DNA of 64,000 nt from Bacteroidota bacterium (GTDB lineage: Bacteria; Bacteroidota; Bacteroidia; UBA4408). This document shows, in pieces, positions 18,011-27,000 of the stretch. How positions within the stretch are numbered: the first letter of the stretch is position 1; every line of letters starts with the position of its first letter. The translations under genes and the position numbers were made by a program. The stretch lies in the NCBI GenBank assembly GCA_016718805.1, contig JADKCP010000001.1:186001-250000 (forward strand), given 5' to 3'. The notes below the pieces were generated by a model. That model saw only the letters and a list, made by a program, of their open reading frames with translations, had not been told where the DNA came from and made no database searches.

Positions 18011-19099
18011 AAACCCGAAACCGAACTCTTTCTTTTGTGATTAACGCCCTGTTGATTTTTATTGGCTAACTGACCACAAGCAGCATCTATATCTTTACCT
18101 CTGCTTCTGCGAACATTCACAATTATATTTTTGCTTTCAAGCAACTTCACAAAATTATCTAATCGTTCCTCTGTGGTTTGCTGAAACTCGCCATCCTCAA
18201 TAGGATTGTACTCTATGATATTTACTTTACAAGGAACATTTTTGCAAAAGTTGGCCAACTCTTTTCGCGTCGAGCAAACTGTCGTTAAAGTCTTTAAAAA
18301 CTATGTACTCAAAGGTTACACGGGTGCCTGTTTTATCATAAAAATATCGCAAAGCATCTGCCAATGCCTCTAGCGAATTTTGTTCATTGATGGGCATAAT
18401 CTTATTTCGCTTTTCATCATTGGCAGCGTGTAATGAAAGAGCAAGATTGAATTTTACACCATCATCACCAAGCTTTTTTATCATTTTAGCAATACCTGCG
18501 GTTGAAACAGTAATGCGTTGTGGCGACATATTTAGTCCATCTGGAGAAGTTATTTTCTCGATAGAATCTAACACATTTTTATAGTTGAGCAAAGGCTCGC
18601 CCATGCCCATATATACAATGTTGCTAAGCGGTATTTGGTAGTTTGATAAAGATTGATTGCGGATAAGTACTACCTGATCATAAATTTCAGCTGCATTTAA
18701 ATTGCGCAAACGTTCCAGTTTTCCGGTAGCACAAAACTTACAAGTTAGGCTGCAACCAACTTGCGAGGATATACATGCTGTCATTCGAGTAGTAGAGGGA
18801 ATTAACACACCTTCAACTATATTTCCATCGAAGAGCTTGAAAGCATTCTTTATAGTGCGATCACTGCTTATTTGAAAATCTCCAATGGTTACAGGATTTA
18901 TTTCGAAGCTTTCTTTCAGCCATTCTCGAGTTTCTTTGGAAAGGTTATTCATTGCATCAAACGAATGCACTCCTTTGCGCCAAAGCCAATCAAAAACTTG
19001 CTTGGCACGAAACGCAGCTTCTCCTTTTTGAACAAATAATTCTTTGAGTTCTTCTTTCGATAGGGAACGTATATCTACCTTGTCAGACTTAGTAAGCAT
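18001..19099 (-). pseudogene. rlmN: 23S rRNA (adenine-2503-C2)-methyltransferase RlmN, frameshifted
   Basis: Two overlapping frames together encode a full RlmN of about 365 residues. The first (from 19099, MLTKSDKVDIRSL) contains the radical-SAM cluster GCSLTCKFCATG and the YMGMGEPLLNY motif, and runs out of frame after DSLLDAK. The second resumes with ELANFCKNVPCKVNIIEYNP and ends with RRSRGKDIDAACGQLANK. One extra A in the AAAA run (plus strand TTTT at 18262-18265) explains the break: removing it gives DAK-ELANF without loss. The displaced part carries the catalytic cysteine equivalent to E. coli Cys355, so the product as written would be inactive. RlmN methylates A2503 of 23S rRNA and some tRNAs. 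A sequencing error or a genuine lesion are both possible. The last 18 or so residues lie in or beside the flanking repeat. Confidence 0.85.
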
Positions 19100-19320
19100 T
19101 GTGCAAAGATAAACCTTTAAATTTAAAGATTGGAAAGAAGGCATTTGTTAGGCTTGTTGATTGTTGCAAACACTTCAGATATTCATTTGCATTCAATTAT
19201 AGAGTTGGAAATTTTTGGACTATCATTTAATCAGAATGGTCAGTTATTATTTTTGATAGAATACTGTCAATTTCAATGAAAATATATAAAAATGACTCAA
19301 AAATCGAATTTATCGACAAG

Positions 19321-19355
19321 CGAATTAGAATAATATGCTATTAAATTCTAAATTC
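19321..19355 (+). promoter_or_regulatory. Imperfect inverted repeat in the metK leader
   Basis: CGAATTAGAAT (19321-19331) pairs with ATTCTAAATTCG (19344-19355) with one bulged base, giving a hairpin that ends 27 bases before the metK ATG. It could be an operator or a leader hairpin. It does not resemble a SAM riboswitch that I can recognise. A -7-like TATTTTTG is at 19248-19255 without a fitting -33 box. Confidence 0.3.
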
Positions 19356-19382
19356 GCACCTCAATTTAAAAAAACGATAAAA

Positions 19383-20666
19383 ATGTCTTACTTATTTACA
19401 TCAGAAAGCGTGTCGGAAGGACACCCGGATAAGGTTGCTGACCAAATTTCGGATGCCGTTATTGACGCCTTTTTAACTCACGACAGCAATGCTAAAGTAG
19501 CATGCGAAACTTTTGTTACAACCGGATTGGTTGTAATTGGTGGCGAAATAACAACCACACCTGCTGCGAAAGCAAATGTGGATGTTCAAAAAATTGCGCG
19601 TAACGTGATTAACCGTATTGGTTACAACAAATCAGAATATCAATTTGATGCCATTTCTTGTGGAATATTGAATGCTTTGCACGAACAATCTTCAGATATT
19701 TATCAAGGAGTAGCTCGTGCTAAAGAAGAAGATCAGGGAGCCGGCGATCAAGGAATGATGTTTGGCTATGCTTGTCGCGAAACCGATAATTTTATGCCGC
19801 TTCCTTTAGAAATTTCGCATTTGTTGCTAAAAGAACTTGCTGCAATTCGTCGCGAAGGCAAAAAAATGAAATACCTACGTCCGGATGCAAAATCGCAAGT
19901 TACTATTCAATATAGCGACAAAGGAAAGCCAGAAAAAATTGAAACCATAGTTCTTTCAACTCAGCACGATGATTTTGCTGCTGATGATATTATGTTGGCG
20001 AAAATTAAAGACGACGTTATTAATATTTTAATTCCACGTGTAAAAAAGTTATTGCCTAAACGAGTGCAAAAATTGTTTGGTAAAGACATTAATTATCACG
20101 TAAATCCAACCGGCAAATTTGTGATTGGTGGACCACATGGCGATACTGGTTTAACAGGTCGTAAAATTATTGTGGATACTTATGGTGGTCGTGGAGCTCA
20201 CGGAGGAGGAGCTTTTTCTGGAAAGGATTCTTCTAAGGTAGATCGTTCTGCTGCATATGCAACCCGCCACATTGCCAAAAACCTTGTTGCTGCAGGTGTT
20301 GCCGATGAGGTATTGGTGCAAGTTGCTTACGCCATTGGTGTGGCTCAACCGGTAGGTTTGTATGTAAATACTTACGATACTGTTAAAGCACGTAACAGCG
20401 AAGGTAAAAAACTAAGCGATGGAGAAATTGCGCAACGTGTAGCTAAAATTTTCGACATGCGTCCAAGCGCAATTGTAAAACGTTTTGGTTTAAAGAATCC
20501 AATTTACTCTGAAACCGCAGCATATGGTCACATGGGTCGCACACCGGGAACTATTGAAGTAAACGGAAAAAAGTATGAGACCTTTGGATGGGAAAAATTA
20601 GATTATGTTGACCAATTGAAAAAAGAGTTCAACATTGTTGAAAAAGAAGCAGTTTCTGCTAAATAA
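19383..20666 (+). CDS. metK: S-adenosylmethionine synthetase
   Basis: A 427-residue enzyme that makes S-adenosylmethionine from methionine and ATP. Motifs include SESVSEGHPDKVADQISDA (ATP and Mg2+ binding), GAGDQGMMFGYA (the conserved hexapeptide region) and GGGAFSGKDSSKVDRSAAY (the P-loop-like GGGAFSGKD). The length fits Bacteroidota MetK, which carries an internal extension compared with the E. coli enzyme. The ATG at 19383 is chosen because MSYLFTSESVSEG matches the family start. The upstream in-frame ATG at 19335 overlaps the leader hairpin. It is divergent from rlmN, a user of its product, and is followed by a strong terminator. Confidence 0.96.
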   Translation: MSYLFTSESVSEGHPDKVADQISDAVIDAFLTHDSNAKVACETFVTTGLVVIGGEITTTPAAKANVDVQKIARNVINRIGYNKSEYQFDAISCGILNALHEQSSDIYQGVARAKEEDQGAGDQGMMFGYACRETDNFMPLPLEISHLLLKELAAIRREGKKMKYLRPDAKSQVTIQYSDKGKPEKIETIVLSTQHDDFAADDIMLAKIKDDVINILIPRVKKLLPKRVQKLFGKDINYHVNPTGKFVIGGPHGDTGLTGRKIIVDTYGGRGAHGGGAFSGKDSSKVDRSAAYATRHIAKNLVAAGVADEVLVQVAYAIGVAQPVGLYVNTYDTVKARNSEGKKLSDGEIAQRVAKIFDMRPSAIVKRFGLKNPIYSETAAYGHMGRTPGTIEVNGKKYETFGWEKLDYVDQLKKEFNIVEKEAVSAK

Positions 20667-20692
20667 AATAGCATAAACGAATAATCAAAAAA

Positions 20693-20718
20693 GCCTGCAA
20701 ACTTATTGCAGGCTTTTT
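20693..20718 (+). terminator. Intrinsic terminator after metK
   Basis: GCCTGCAA (20693-20700), loop ACTTA, TTGCAGGC (20706-20713), then TTTTT. The stem is a perfect 8-base match. An A-run precedes the stem, so it could also work on the minus strand. Confidence 0.88.
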
Positions 20719-20730
20719 AATTTCCCCTTA

Positions 20731-20820
20731 GGGCCATCCTGAGCGAAATCGAAGGCTGTGAGAGCCATTGGCAGCTGTAGTTCACCCCACCCACGGTCTT
20801 CGACTCCGCTCAGACTGACA
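20731..20820. repeat. Bacteroidota dispersed inverted-repeat element, complete copy
   Basis: The left arm CATCCTGAGCGAAATCGAAGG and the right arm CTTCGACTCCGCTCAGACTGA are near reverse complements separated by about 45 bases. The arm words (CCTGAGCGAAxTCGAAGG) are of a kind I recognise from intergenic repeats of many Bacteroidota genomes. The element looks like a small non-coding palindromic repeat or MITE-like sequence. It lies in the 394-base gap between metK and the pyrophosphatase gene. Confidence 0.7.
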
Positions 20821-20886
20821 GCGCTTTTATGGTGCCCAAAAGTCAATTTTTGTTTTTATTTCCCCAACATTAATCACCCCCAAAAA

Positions 20887-20952
20887 GGGTCATCCTGAGA
20901 GAAGTCGAAGGAGTGTGTCAGCCATTATCAGCAGTAGTTCATCCAACTGACC
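20887..20952. repeat. Second, truncated copy of the inverted-repeat element
   Basis: GGGTCATCCTGAGAGAAGTCGAAGG repeats the left arm of the element at 20731-20820 with a few changes. The following AGCCATTATCAGCAGTAGTTC matches its central part (AGCCATTGGCAGCTGTAGTTC). The right arm is missing. Two copies side by side indicate local duplication or repeated insertion. Confidence 0.65.
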
Positions 20953-21004
20953 TACCCGCATTTTTTAAACCTATTTCCAATTGATTTTATAAGTTGCTAC
21001 CAAA

Positions 21005-21039
21005 ACAAAAAAGTCCTGTGAAGTTAACTCACAGGACTT
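21005..21039 (-). terminator. Intrinsic terminator of the pyrophosphatase gene
   Basis: On the minus strand, AAGTCCTGTGA pairs perfectly with TCACAGGACTT over 11 bases around a 7-base loop, followed by a T run. It lies 22 bases after the stop codon of the pyrophosphatase gene. This confirms that the Cys-rich tail belongs to the transcribed gene end. Confidence 0.85.
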
Positions 21040-21060
21040 TCCTTGATTAGATAAATCAAT

Positions 21061-23607
21061 TTATTCTTTATGCATTTTAGCGCATGACTCACCGCACTTT
21101 TCAGCACATTCAGCTTTTGATTTGCAACCGTGGTTACAACCTTCCATACACGATGAAGCAGTAGCGCCGGCATGTTTCACGCACATTGCTTTTTCTTCAG
21201 GGCTGCATTTCATACTGTCGCAATAAGCTGCACATTCTTCTTTGCTCATGTTCATGCATTTGTTCATGTCGCATTTAGCACCAATAAATTTTCCATCGGC
21301 ACTATACATGCTCATGCAATATGCTTTTTCTTCGGCAGAGCAGCCGTTCTCATCGCACATTTTAGCACACTCTTCTTTTGTCATGTTTGCGCATTTGCTC
21401 ATGTCGCATTTGCCCATAGAACAATGCTCCATTGTCATTTCTTTTTTGCAGCAATCCATTTTATCCATTTCACATTTTCCCTCACCTGAATCATTTCCAA
21501 CTACAGCGATATAAGGAGCAATTACTAAGGACACAATACTCATTAACTTAATTAAAATATTCATCGATGGTCCGGAAGTATCTTTAAACGGATCACCAAC
21601 AGTATCTCCGGTTACAGAAGCTTTATGCGGCTCTGATTTTTTGTAAAACATCTCGCCATTGATCATTACACCTTTTTCAAATGATTTTTTTGCATTGTCC
21701 CAAGCTCCACCGGCATTGCTTTGGAAAATCCCCATCAACACTCCACTCACAGTAACACCAGCCAATAAACCTCCAAGTACCTCTGGTCCGAATACAAATC
21801 CTACAATAACCGGTGTAATTAATGCAATAGCGCCCGGCATCATCATTTCACGGATAGAAGCAGTTGTTGAAATAGCAACACATTTTTCGTATTCCGGTTT
21901 GGCCTTATACTCCATAATTCCAGGAATTTCGCGGAACTGACGACGTACTTCCTGCACCATGTCCATGGCAGCTCTTCCAACTGCTTGTATACACAAGGCC
22001 GAGAAAATAAATGGAATCATACCTCCAACAAATAAACCTGCTAATACAGGGGCTTTGTAAATATCAATAGAATCAATTCCGGCAATTCCCACAAAGGCAG
22101 CAAACAAGGCCAATGAAGTTAAAGCAGCAGAAGCAATGGCAAAGCCCTTTCCGGTAGCAGCAGTTGTATTACCAACAGCATCCAAATTATCGGTACGTTC
22201 ACGTACTTCAGGGGGCAACTGGCTCATTTCGGCAATACCACCGGCATTGTCGGCAATAGGACCAAATGCATCAATCGCTAATTGCATAGCAGTTGTTGCC
22301 ATCATACCGGCAGCAGCAATAGCAACACCATACAATCCAGCAAAATGATACGATGCCATAATACCACCAGCCAAGGTAAGAATAGGAATAACTGTAGATT
22401 TCATACCAACAGACAAACCTCCAATGATGTTGGTAGCATGTCCGGTTGATGATTGCTGAATAATAGAGTTAACAGGAGCTTTGCCCATGGCGGTATAATA
22501 TTCAGTAACAATACTCATAATAGCCCCAACAGCGGTTCCAACCAAGATTGCATAAAACACACCCATTCGGTCGAATTCCATTCCACGTAGGCTTAACGCG
22601 CCCTCAGGCAACAAATAAACTACGGCAAAATAAGAAGCAATAACAGTAAGTAACATCGATGACCAGTTACCCATGTTAAGCGCATTTTGCACATTTGACT
22701 TATCATCTTTAATAGTCACGAACCAGGTACCAATGATTGAAAAAACGATACCTAAACCGCAAATAATCATGGGTAATAAAATTGGTGACATTCCACCAAA
22801 GTTGTCATTCACAGTAATTTCCTGACCAAGAACCATGGTAGCAAGGATAGTAGCTACATAAGAACCAAATAAATCAGCACCCATACCGGCCACATCACCT
22901 ACGTTATCACCTACGTTGTCGGCAATGGTAGCGGGGTTTCTAACATCGTCTTCGGGAATTCCCGCTTCTACTTTACCAACTAAGTCGGCACCTACATCGG
23001 CAGCTTTAGTATAAATACCACCACCAACACGTGCAAACAAGGCAATAGATTCAGCTCCCAATGAAAAGCCAGTAAGTACTTCGATGGAAGTTTTAACGGT
23101 ATCAACACCTAGGTCGGCGAAAATTCCAAGAAATGCTATAAATAAACCACCGAGACCTAATACTGCCAAGCCGGCAACACCTAAACCCATAACGGTTCCA
23201 CCGGTAAACGAAACTTTTAATGCTTGTTTTAAACTTGTGCGAGCAGCTTGTGTTGTGCGCACATTGGCTTTGGTAGCTACCTTCATACCAATATATCCTG
23301 CAGTAGCAGAAAATACGGCACCAATAATAAAGGCAATTGAAATAATCCAGCTTGAGTGAATAGGAACACCGTTTACTTCATGAATAGTTCCTGAATAGGC
23401 AAGCAGGGCAGCGGCAAAGGCAACAAAAATCCCCAATACTTTCCATTCAGCTTTTAAAAATGCCATTGCTCCATCAGCAATATATCCGGCAAGTTCTTGC
23501 ATATTTTTATCACCGGCGTCCTGTTTGGTTACCCAGGCAGATTTCACTGCCATTACCAGCAATCCAAGAATTCCTAAAGCCGGTACTATGTAAATAATGT
23601 TGTGCAT
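21061..23607 (-). CDS. hppA: Membrane-bound ion-pumping pyrophosphatase with Cys/Met-rich C-terminal extension
   Basis: An 848-residue protein. Residues 1 to about 703 form a complete membrane pyrophosphatase with about 16 helices. The pyrophosphate site includes DVGADLVGKVE, DNVGDNVGDVAGMGADLF (about 200-245) and the C-terminal FQSNAGGAWDNAKK. It hydrolyses cytoplasmic PPi to pump H+ and/or Na+. GNTTAATGKG (near 479) has Ala where K+-independent enzymes have Lys, so a K+-dependent type is expected. Residues 704-848 are an extra, very polar tail with 22 Cys and about 17 Met. It contains two 31-residue units (about 734-764 and 779-809) with identical spacing C-x4-C-x7-C-x3-C-x4-C-x7-C and a shorter third Cys cluster. 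Family topology puts the C-terminus in the periplasm. Metal (copper or zinc) binding or disulfide-rich folding are possible roles, both inferred. A terminator and a good promoter bracket the gene, so it is a single transcript. Confidence 0.93.
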   Translation of the reverse strand: MHNIIYIVPALGILGLLVMAVKSAWVTKQDAGDKNMQELAGYIADGAMAFLKAEWKVLGIFVAFAAALLAYSGTIHEVNGVPIHSSWIISIAFIIGAVFSATAGYIGMKVATKANVRTTQAARTSLKQALKVSFTGGTVMGLGVAGLAVLGLGGLFIAFLGIFADLGVDTVKTSIEVLTGFSLGAESIALFARVGGGIYTKAADVGADLVGKVEAGIPEDDVRNPATIADNVGDNVGDVAGMGADLFGSYVATILATMVLGQEITVNDNFGGMSPILLPMIICGLGIVFSIIGTWFVTIKDDKSNVQNALNMGNWSSMLLTVIASYFAVVYLLPEGALSLRGMEFDRMGVFYAILVGTAVGAIMSIVTEYYTAMGKAPVNSIIQQSSTGHATNIIGGLSVGMKSTVIPILTLAGGIMASYHFAGLYGVAIAAAGMMATTAMQLAIDAFGPIADNAGGIAEMSQLPPEVRERTDNLDAVGNTTAATGKGFAIASAALTSLALFAAFVGIAGIDSIDIYKAPVLAGLFVGGMIPFIFSALCIQAVGRAAMDMVQEVRRQFREIPGIMEYKAKPEYEKCVAISTTASIREMMMPGAIALITPVIVGFVFGPEVLGGLLAGVTVSGVLMGIFQSNAGGAWDNAKKSFEKGVMINGEMFYKKSEPHKASVTGDTVGDPFKDTSGPSMNILIKLMSIVSLVIAPYIAVVGNDSGEGKCEMDKMDCCKKEMTMEHCSMGKCDMSKCANMTKEECAKMCDENGCSAEEKAYCMSMYSADGKFIGAKCDMNKCMNMSKEECAAYCDSMKCSPEEKAMCVKHAGATASSCMEGCNHGCKSKAECAEKCGESCAKMHKE

Positions 23608-24014
23608 AAATTGTATCTTATTAATTTTTAATTGATTACAAACATCCTTTTTTTAAAAGGGCTGCAAACTTAGAAAAATTAAAGGAATTTGCAAAAAAGC
23701 TGTTAAATCTGCTTACTTTGGTATTTGCTACTATACTAAAAAACAGCAAAGCTCATGATAAAGATTGAAAAGGAATGGAAGTTGAAGATTTTGGAAACTT
23801 GTTCAATAAATTTAGTTGCTATAATTAGGCTGTTAAACACACAAAATTAACTGTTTGCAGAAATTATTCAGCAACGTGATTTTGTACATGCAGTAGTTTT
23901 CAATTATTTTAATAAATTTATCGCCTTAACTTTTTCGCAAAGTTATAAACAGGTTTGTTAACATTGTATAGAGCGCTATAGACAAAATTTTAATTTACAA
24001 AATCATAAAATAAA
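23608..24014. other. 407-base intergenic region
   Basis: This divergent region carries the predicted pyrophosphatase promoter (23665-23695) at its left end. The right two thirds is AT-rich, with no open frame, RNA gene or clear hairpin that I can support. No consensus TAnnTTTG box was found close to the start at 24015. Confidence 0.6.
23665..23695 (-). promoter_or_regulatory. Predicted promoter of hppA (TTTG-N19-TAAGTTTG)
   Basis: On the minus strand TTTG (23695-23692) is followed after 19 bases by TAAGTTTG (23672-23665). This matches the Bacteroidota housekeeping -33/-7 consensus exactly in both motifs and spacing. The -7 box ends 57 bases before the hppA ATG. Confidence 0.65.
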
Positions 24015-27000
24015 ATGAAAACAGTATATTCAAACAAGCTACAAAAATTATTGTTAATAAGTATAGTCACGTTCATTTTAATCCTTAACTCAAAGCTCGG
24101 ATTAGGTCAGACGACTTTTACTTGGTCAGGTGCAACTAGCACAACTTGGTTGACAGCAGGTAATTGGTCTCCTTCCGGTCCACCAAACACAACTACCTCT
24201 GAAGCGTTTTTTAACAATAATACTAATGCTGGAACAAATGGAATTAATATGAATGGAATTTCAGGTGCTAATTCTAGTATTGGATGCATTCATTGGGGTT
24301 CATCAGCAACTACAGCTCGAACAATTAGCAATAGTTCAGGAACAACAGGAGGAACATATACATTAAATGGAATGACAATTAACTCAATTGCCAATACAAT
24401 CATTAGAAATGTAAGTGCTTCAACTCATACAATTGCTCCTGGATCTTCTACTGGTTTAATTATTGGCTTAGGTAATGCAACCGATAATATAATTGCAGTT
24501 GATGGAGCAGGGGGTATTACAATAAGTTCTGTTATTAGTGGATCTGGTAAAAACTTAAACAAAGTTGGAAGCGGTGCAGGAGTATTAACCTTATCGGGTG
24601 TAAATACTTACTCAGGTAACACGACCATTACGGGTGGTACACTCTCTTTATCTACCGCTGGCTCAATAGCCTCCTCTCCAAACATTACAATTGGCTCAGG
24701 AGCAACCTTTAATGTAACAGGTTTAACAACAGCATTATCATTAGGAGCAGGGCAAACTTTAAAATTATCTGCTACCGGTGCTAACACTACAGGAACGTTA
24801 ACTGTTACGAACACTAAGGGACTTACACTATCTGCAGGAGGTATAGCTTTTACTGCCTATGGTGGAGGTGGAACATCACCACTTACCGTAACAGGAGCAA
24901 GTGCTGGTGCTTTAGCTTTAAATAGTTCACCTGTGACAATAACTACAAGTTCAACATTAGCAGCAGGTAACTATACAATAATAGCAAAAGGGGGTTCTGC
25001 AACAGGTGTAACAGGTACTCCGGGAGCTTTAACAGTAAACGGAAGTGGCACTGTTGGTACTAATTCGCTTTCTGTTGTTTCAGGAGAGTTAATTTTGACG
25101 GTAACTTCTGCAACATCAAATTTAACTACATCGGCTTCTACTTTGACATTTGGAGCACAAGGTGTACTCACAACTTCATCCTCACAAACTTTCAATTTAA
25201 GTGGCGCACTACTATCACCTGCGTCTGGAAATATAACTATAACGGCTCCCAATACTGACTGGACAGTTTCAAGTGACAATAGCTCTTTTGGTTCAACAGC
25301 AACCATTGCGTATACTGGTAGCGGATTTACTAATGTACCGGTTTATGTGAAATTTAATCCTCAAACGGCAGGTTCTAAAACCGGCATTAATATAACATTT
25401 AGCGGAGGCTCTGTAAGTAGCCCCCCAACTGTAGCCTTAACAGGTACAGCAACGGTTCCAACACCTACCAATGGCGCAGCTTCAAATATTGCTTGCACTA
25501 GTTTTGATGCAAATTGGTCAAGTGTTACAGGTGCCGACAACTATCGATTAGATGTAAGTATTAATTCAAGCTTTTCCGCTACACCTACATTAGCATCTGA
25601 TGGATTTGAAAACAGTTTAAGTAGCTTCACCGAAACAACAGGAACAGGTACTTACAGCACTGGTAGTACAGTTTCCGGTACAGATTTACCTGGCAATAGC
25701 CCTTATGCAAATTCAGGAACATATGGTTATGGTAAAACAAATGGAAGTGTAACAATTACTTCTAGTAATATTAATACAACAGCAACAAGTTCCAATCAAA
25801 TGACATTCAGATTGGCATCTTTTTCTGTTGGTTCTACAGGTAATGGTGCAGACGTAGGCGATATCGCAACCGTTGAAATTAGTCCTGATGGTGGTACAAC
25901 CTATTATAGTACTGTTAGGGTGCTTGGAAACGGAAATGCTGTTTGGGGCTACAGTGCTACAGGTATTGCCAGCACAGCTTATGATGGTAATGGAACTCCA
26001 GTTGATTTTTCGCCAGCAGGTGGTGGTGTTCGTACAACCGATGGCTACAGTACTGTCACTGTAACAAGTTTACCTTCGACAACTAATTTAAAAGTTAGAA
26101 TAACATTATTAAATAATGCTGCTTCAGAAAGATGGACAATAGATGACTTCATTGTTTCCGGCAGCTCAACTGCGTTTGTTACAGGATATCAAGACTTAAG
26201 TGTAGGAAATGTTACCACTTACCCTGTAAATACCAATCTTACTGCAAATACAACCTACTATTACCGCGTGCGGGCAGAAAATAATTCAGTCCCGTCAGCA
26301 AATTCATCAACCTCATCCGTTTTAGTTACCTCATCTGGTGTTTGGATTGGAAGCAACAGCGGCAGCAACAACTGGTTTGATGCTGTAAACTGGTGTGGTA
26401 CTTTACCAACAGCATCTACCGATGTGAGTATTACGAGCGGTACCCCATTTGCTCCAGCAATTACAGGAAGTGGTGCTGTTGCAAAATCAATAAGTATTGG
26501 AAGCAGTGCTACGCTCGATATTAATGGTGGCGATTTAACTATGGCAGCTACCGGAGATATCACCAATGACGGAACATTGTCGGTAGGTACTTCAGGAACT
26601 TTAGATATGGTTTCAAACCAAGTTTTGGGTAATGGAACAGTAGTAATCAACGGAACATTTAAAACAAGTAAAGCAGCAGGTTTTAGTGGAAGTGCAGGTA
26701 CTGCAATTAGCAATAGCATTGGAAGTTTAACGCTTGGTTCATCCTCAACCGTTGACCATACTTCAGCAGGTGGACAGTCAATCACAGCCGGTAATTATGC
26801 CAACATCAGCAATAGTGGAAATGGCTCACGCACATTAGAAAATGGAGGAACAATTGCTGTTTCCGGTGCTTTTTCGCCTGGAAGTGGAAATTATACAACT
26901 ACCAATAGCACAGTTTTATACAATGGAACTAGTGCTCAAACTGCAGTTGCTTTAGCCCCTTCTTCAAAATACAATAACCTTACAATTAATAATGCTGCAG

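Noticed and set aside
19100..19382. Possible SAM riboswitch upstream of metK
   Set aside because: I could not find the conserved core of any SAM riboswitch class that I know. Only a small imperfect hairpin is present.
21172..21514. Open frames on the plus strand opposite the Cys-rich pyrophosphatase tail
   Set aside because: They are mirror frames produced by the biased codons of the repeated Cys/Met/Lys tail. They have no start context and overlap a well-supported gene.
24107..26785. Antisense open frames in the first giant T9SS cargo gene
   Set aside because: These are Val/Pro-rich shadow frames of Thr/Ser/Gly-rich coding sequence, with no supporting start or context.
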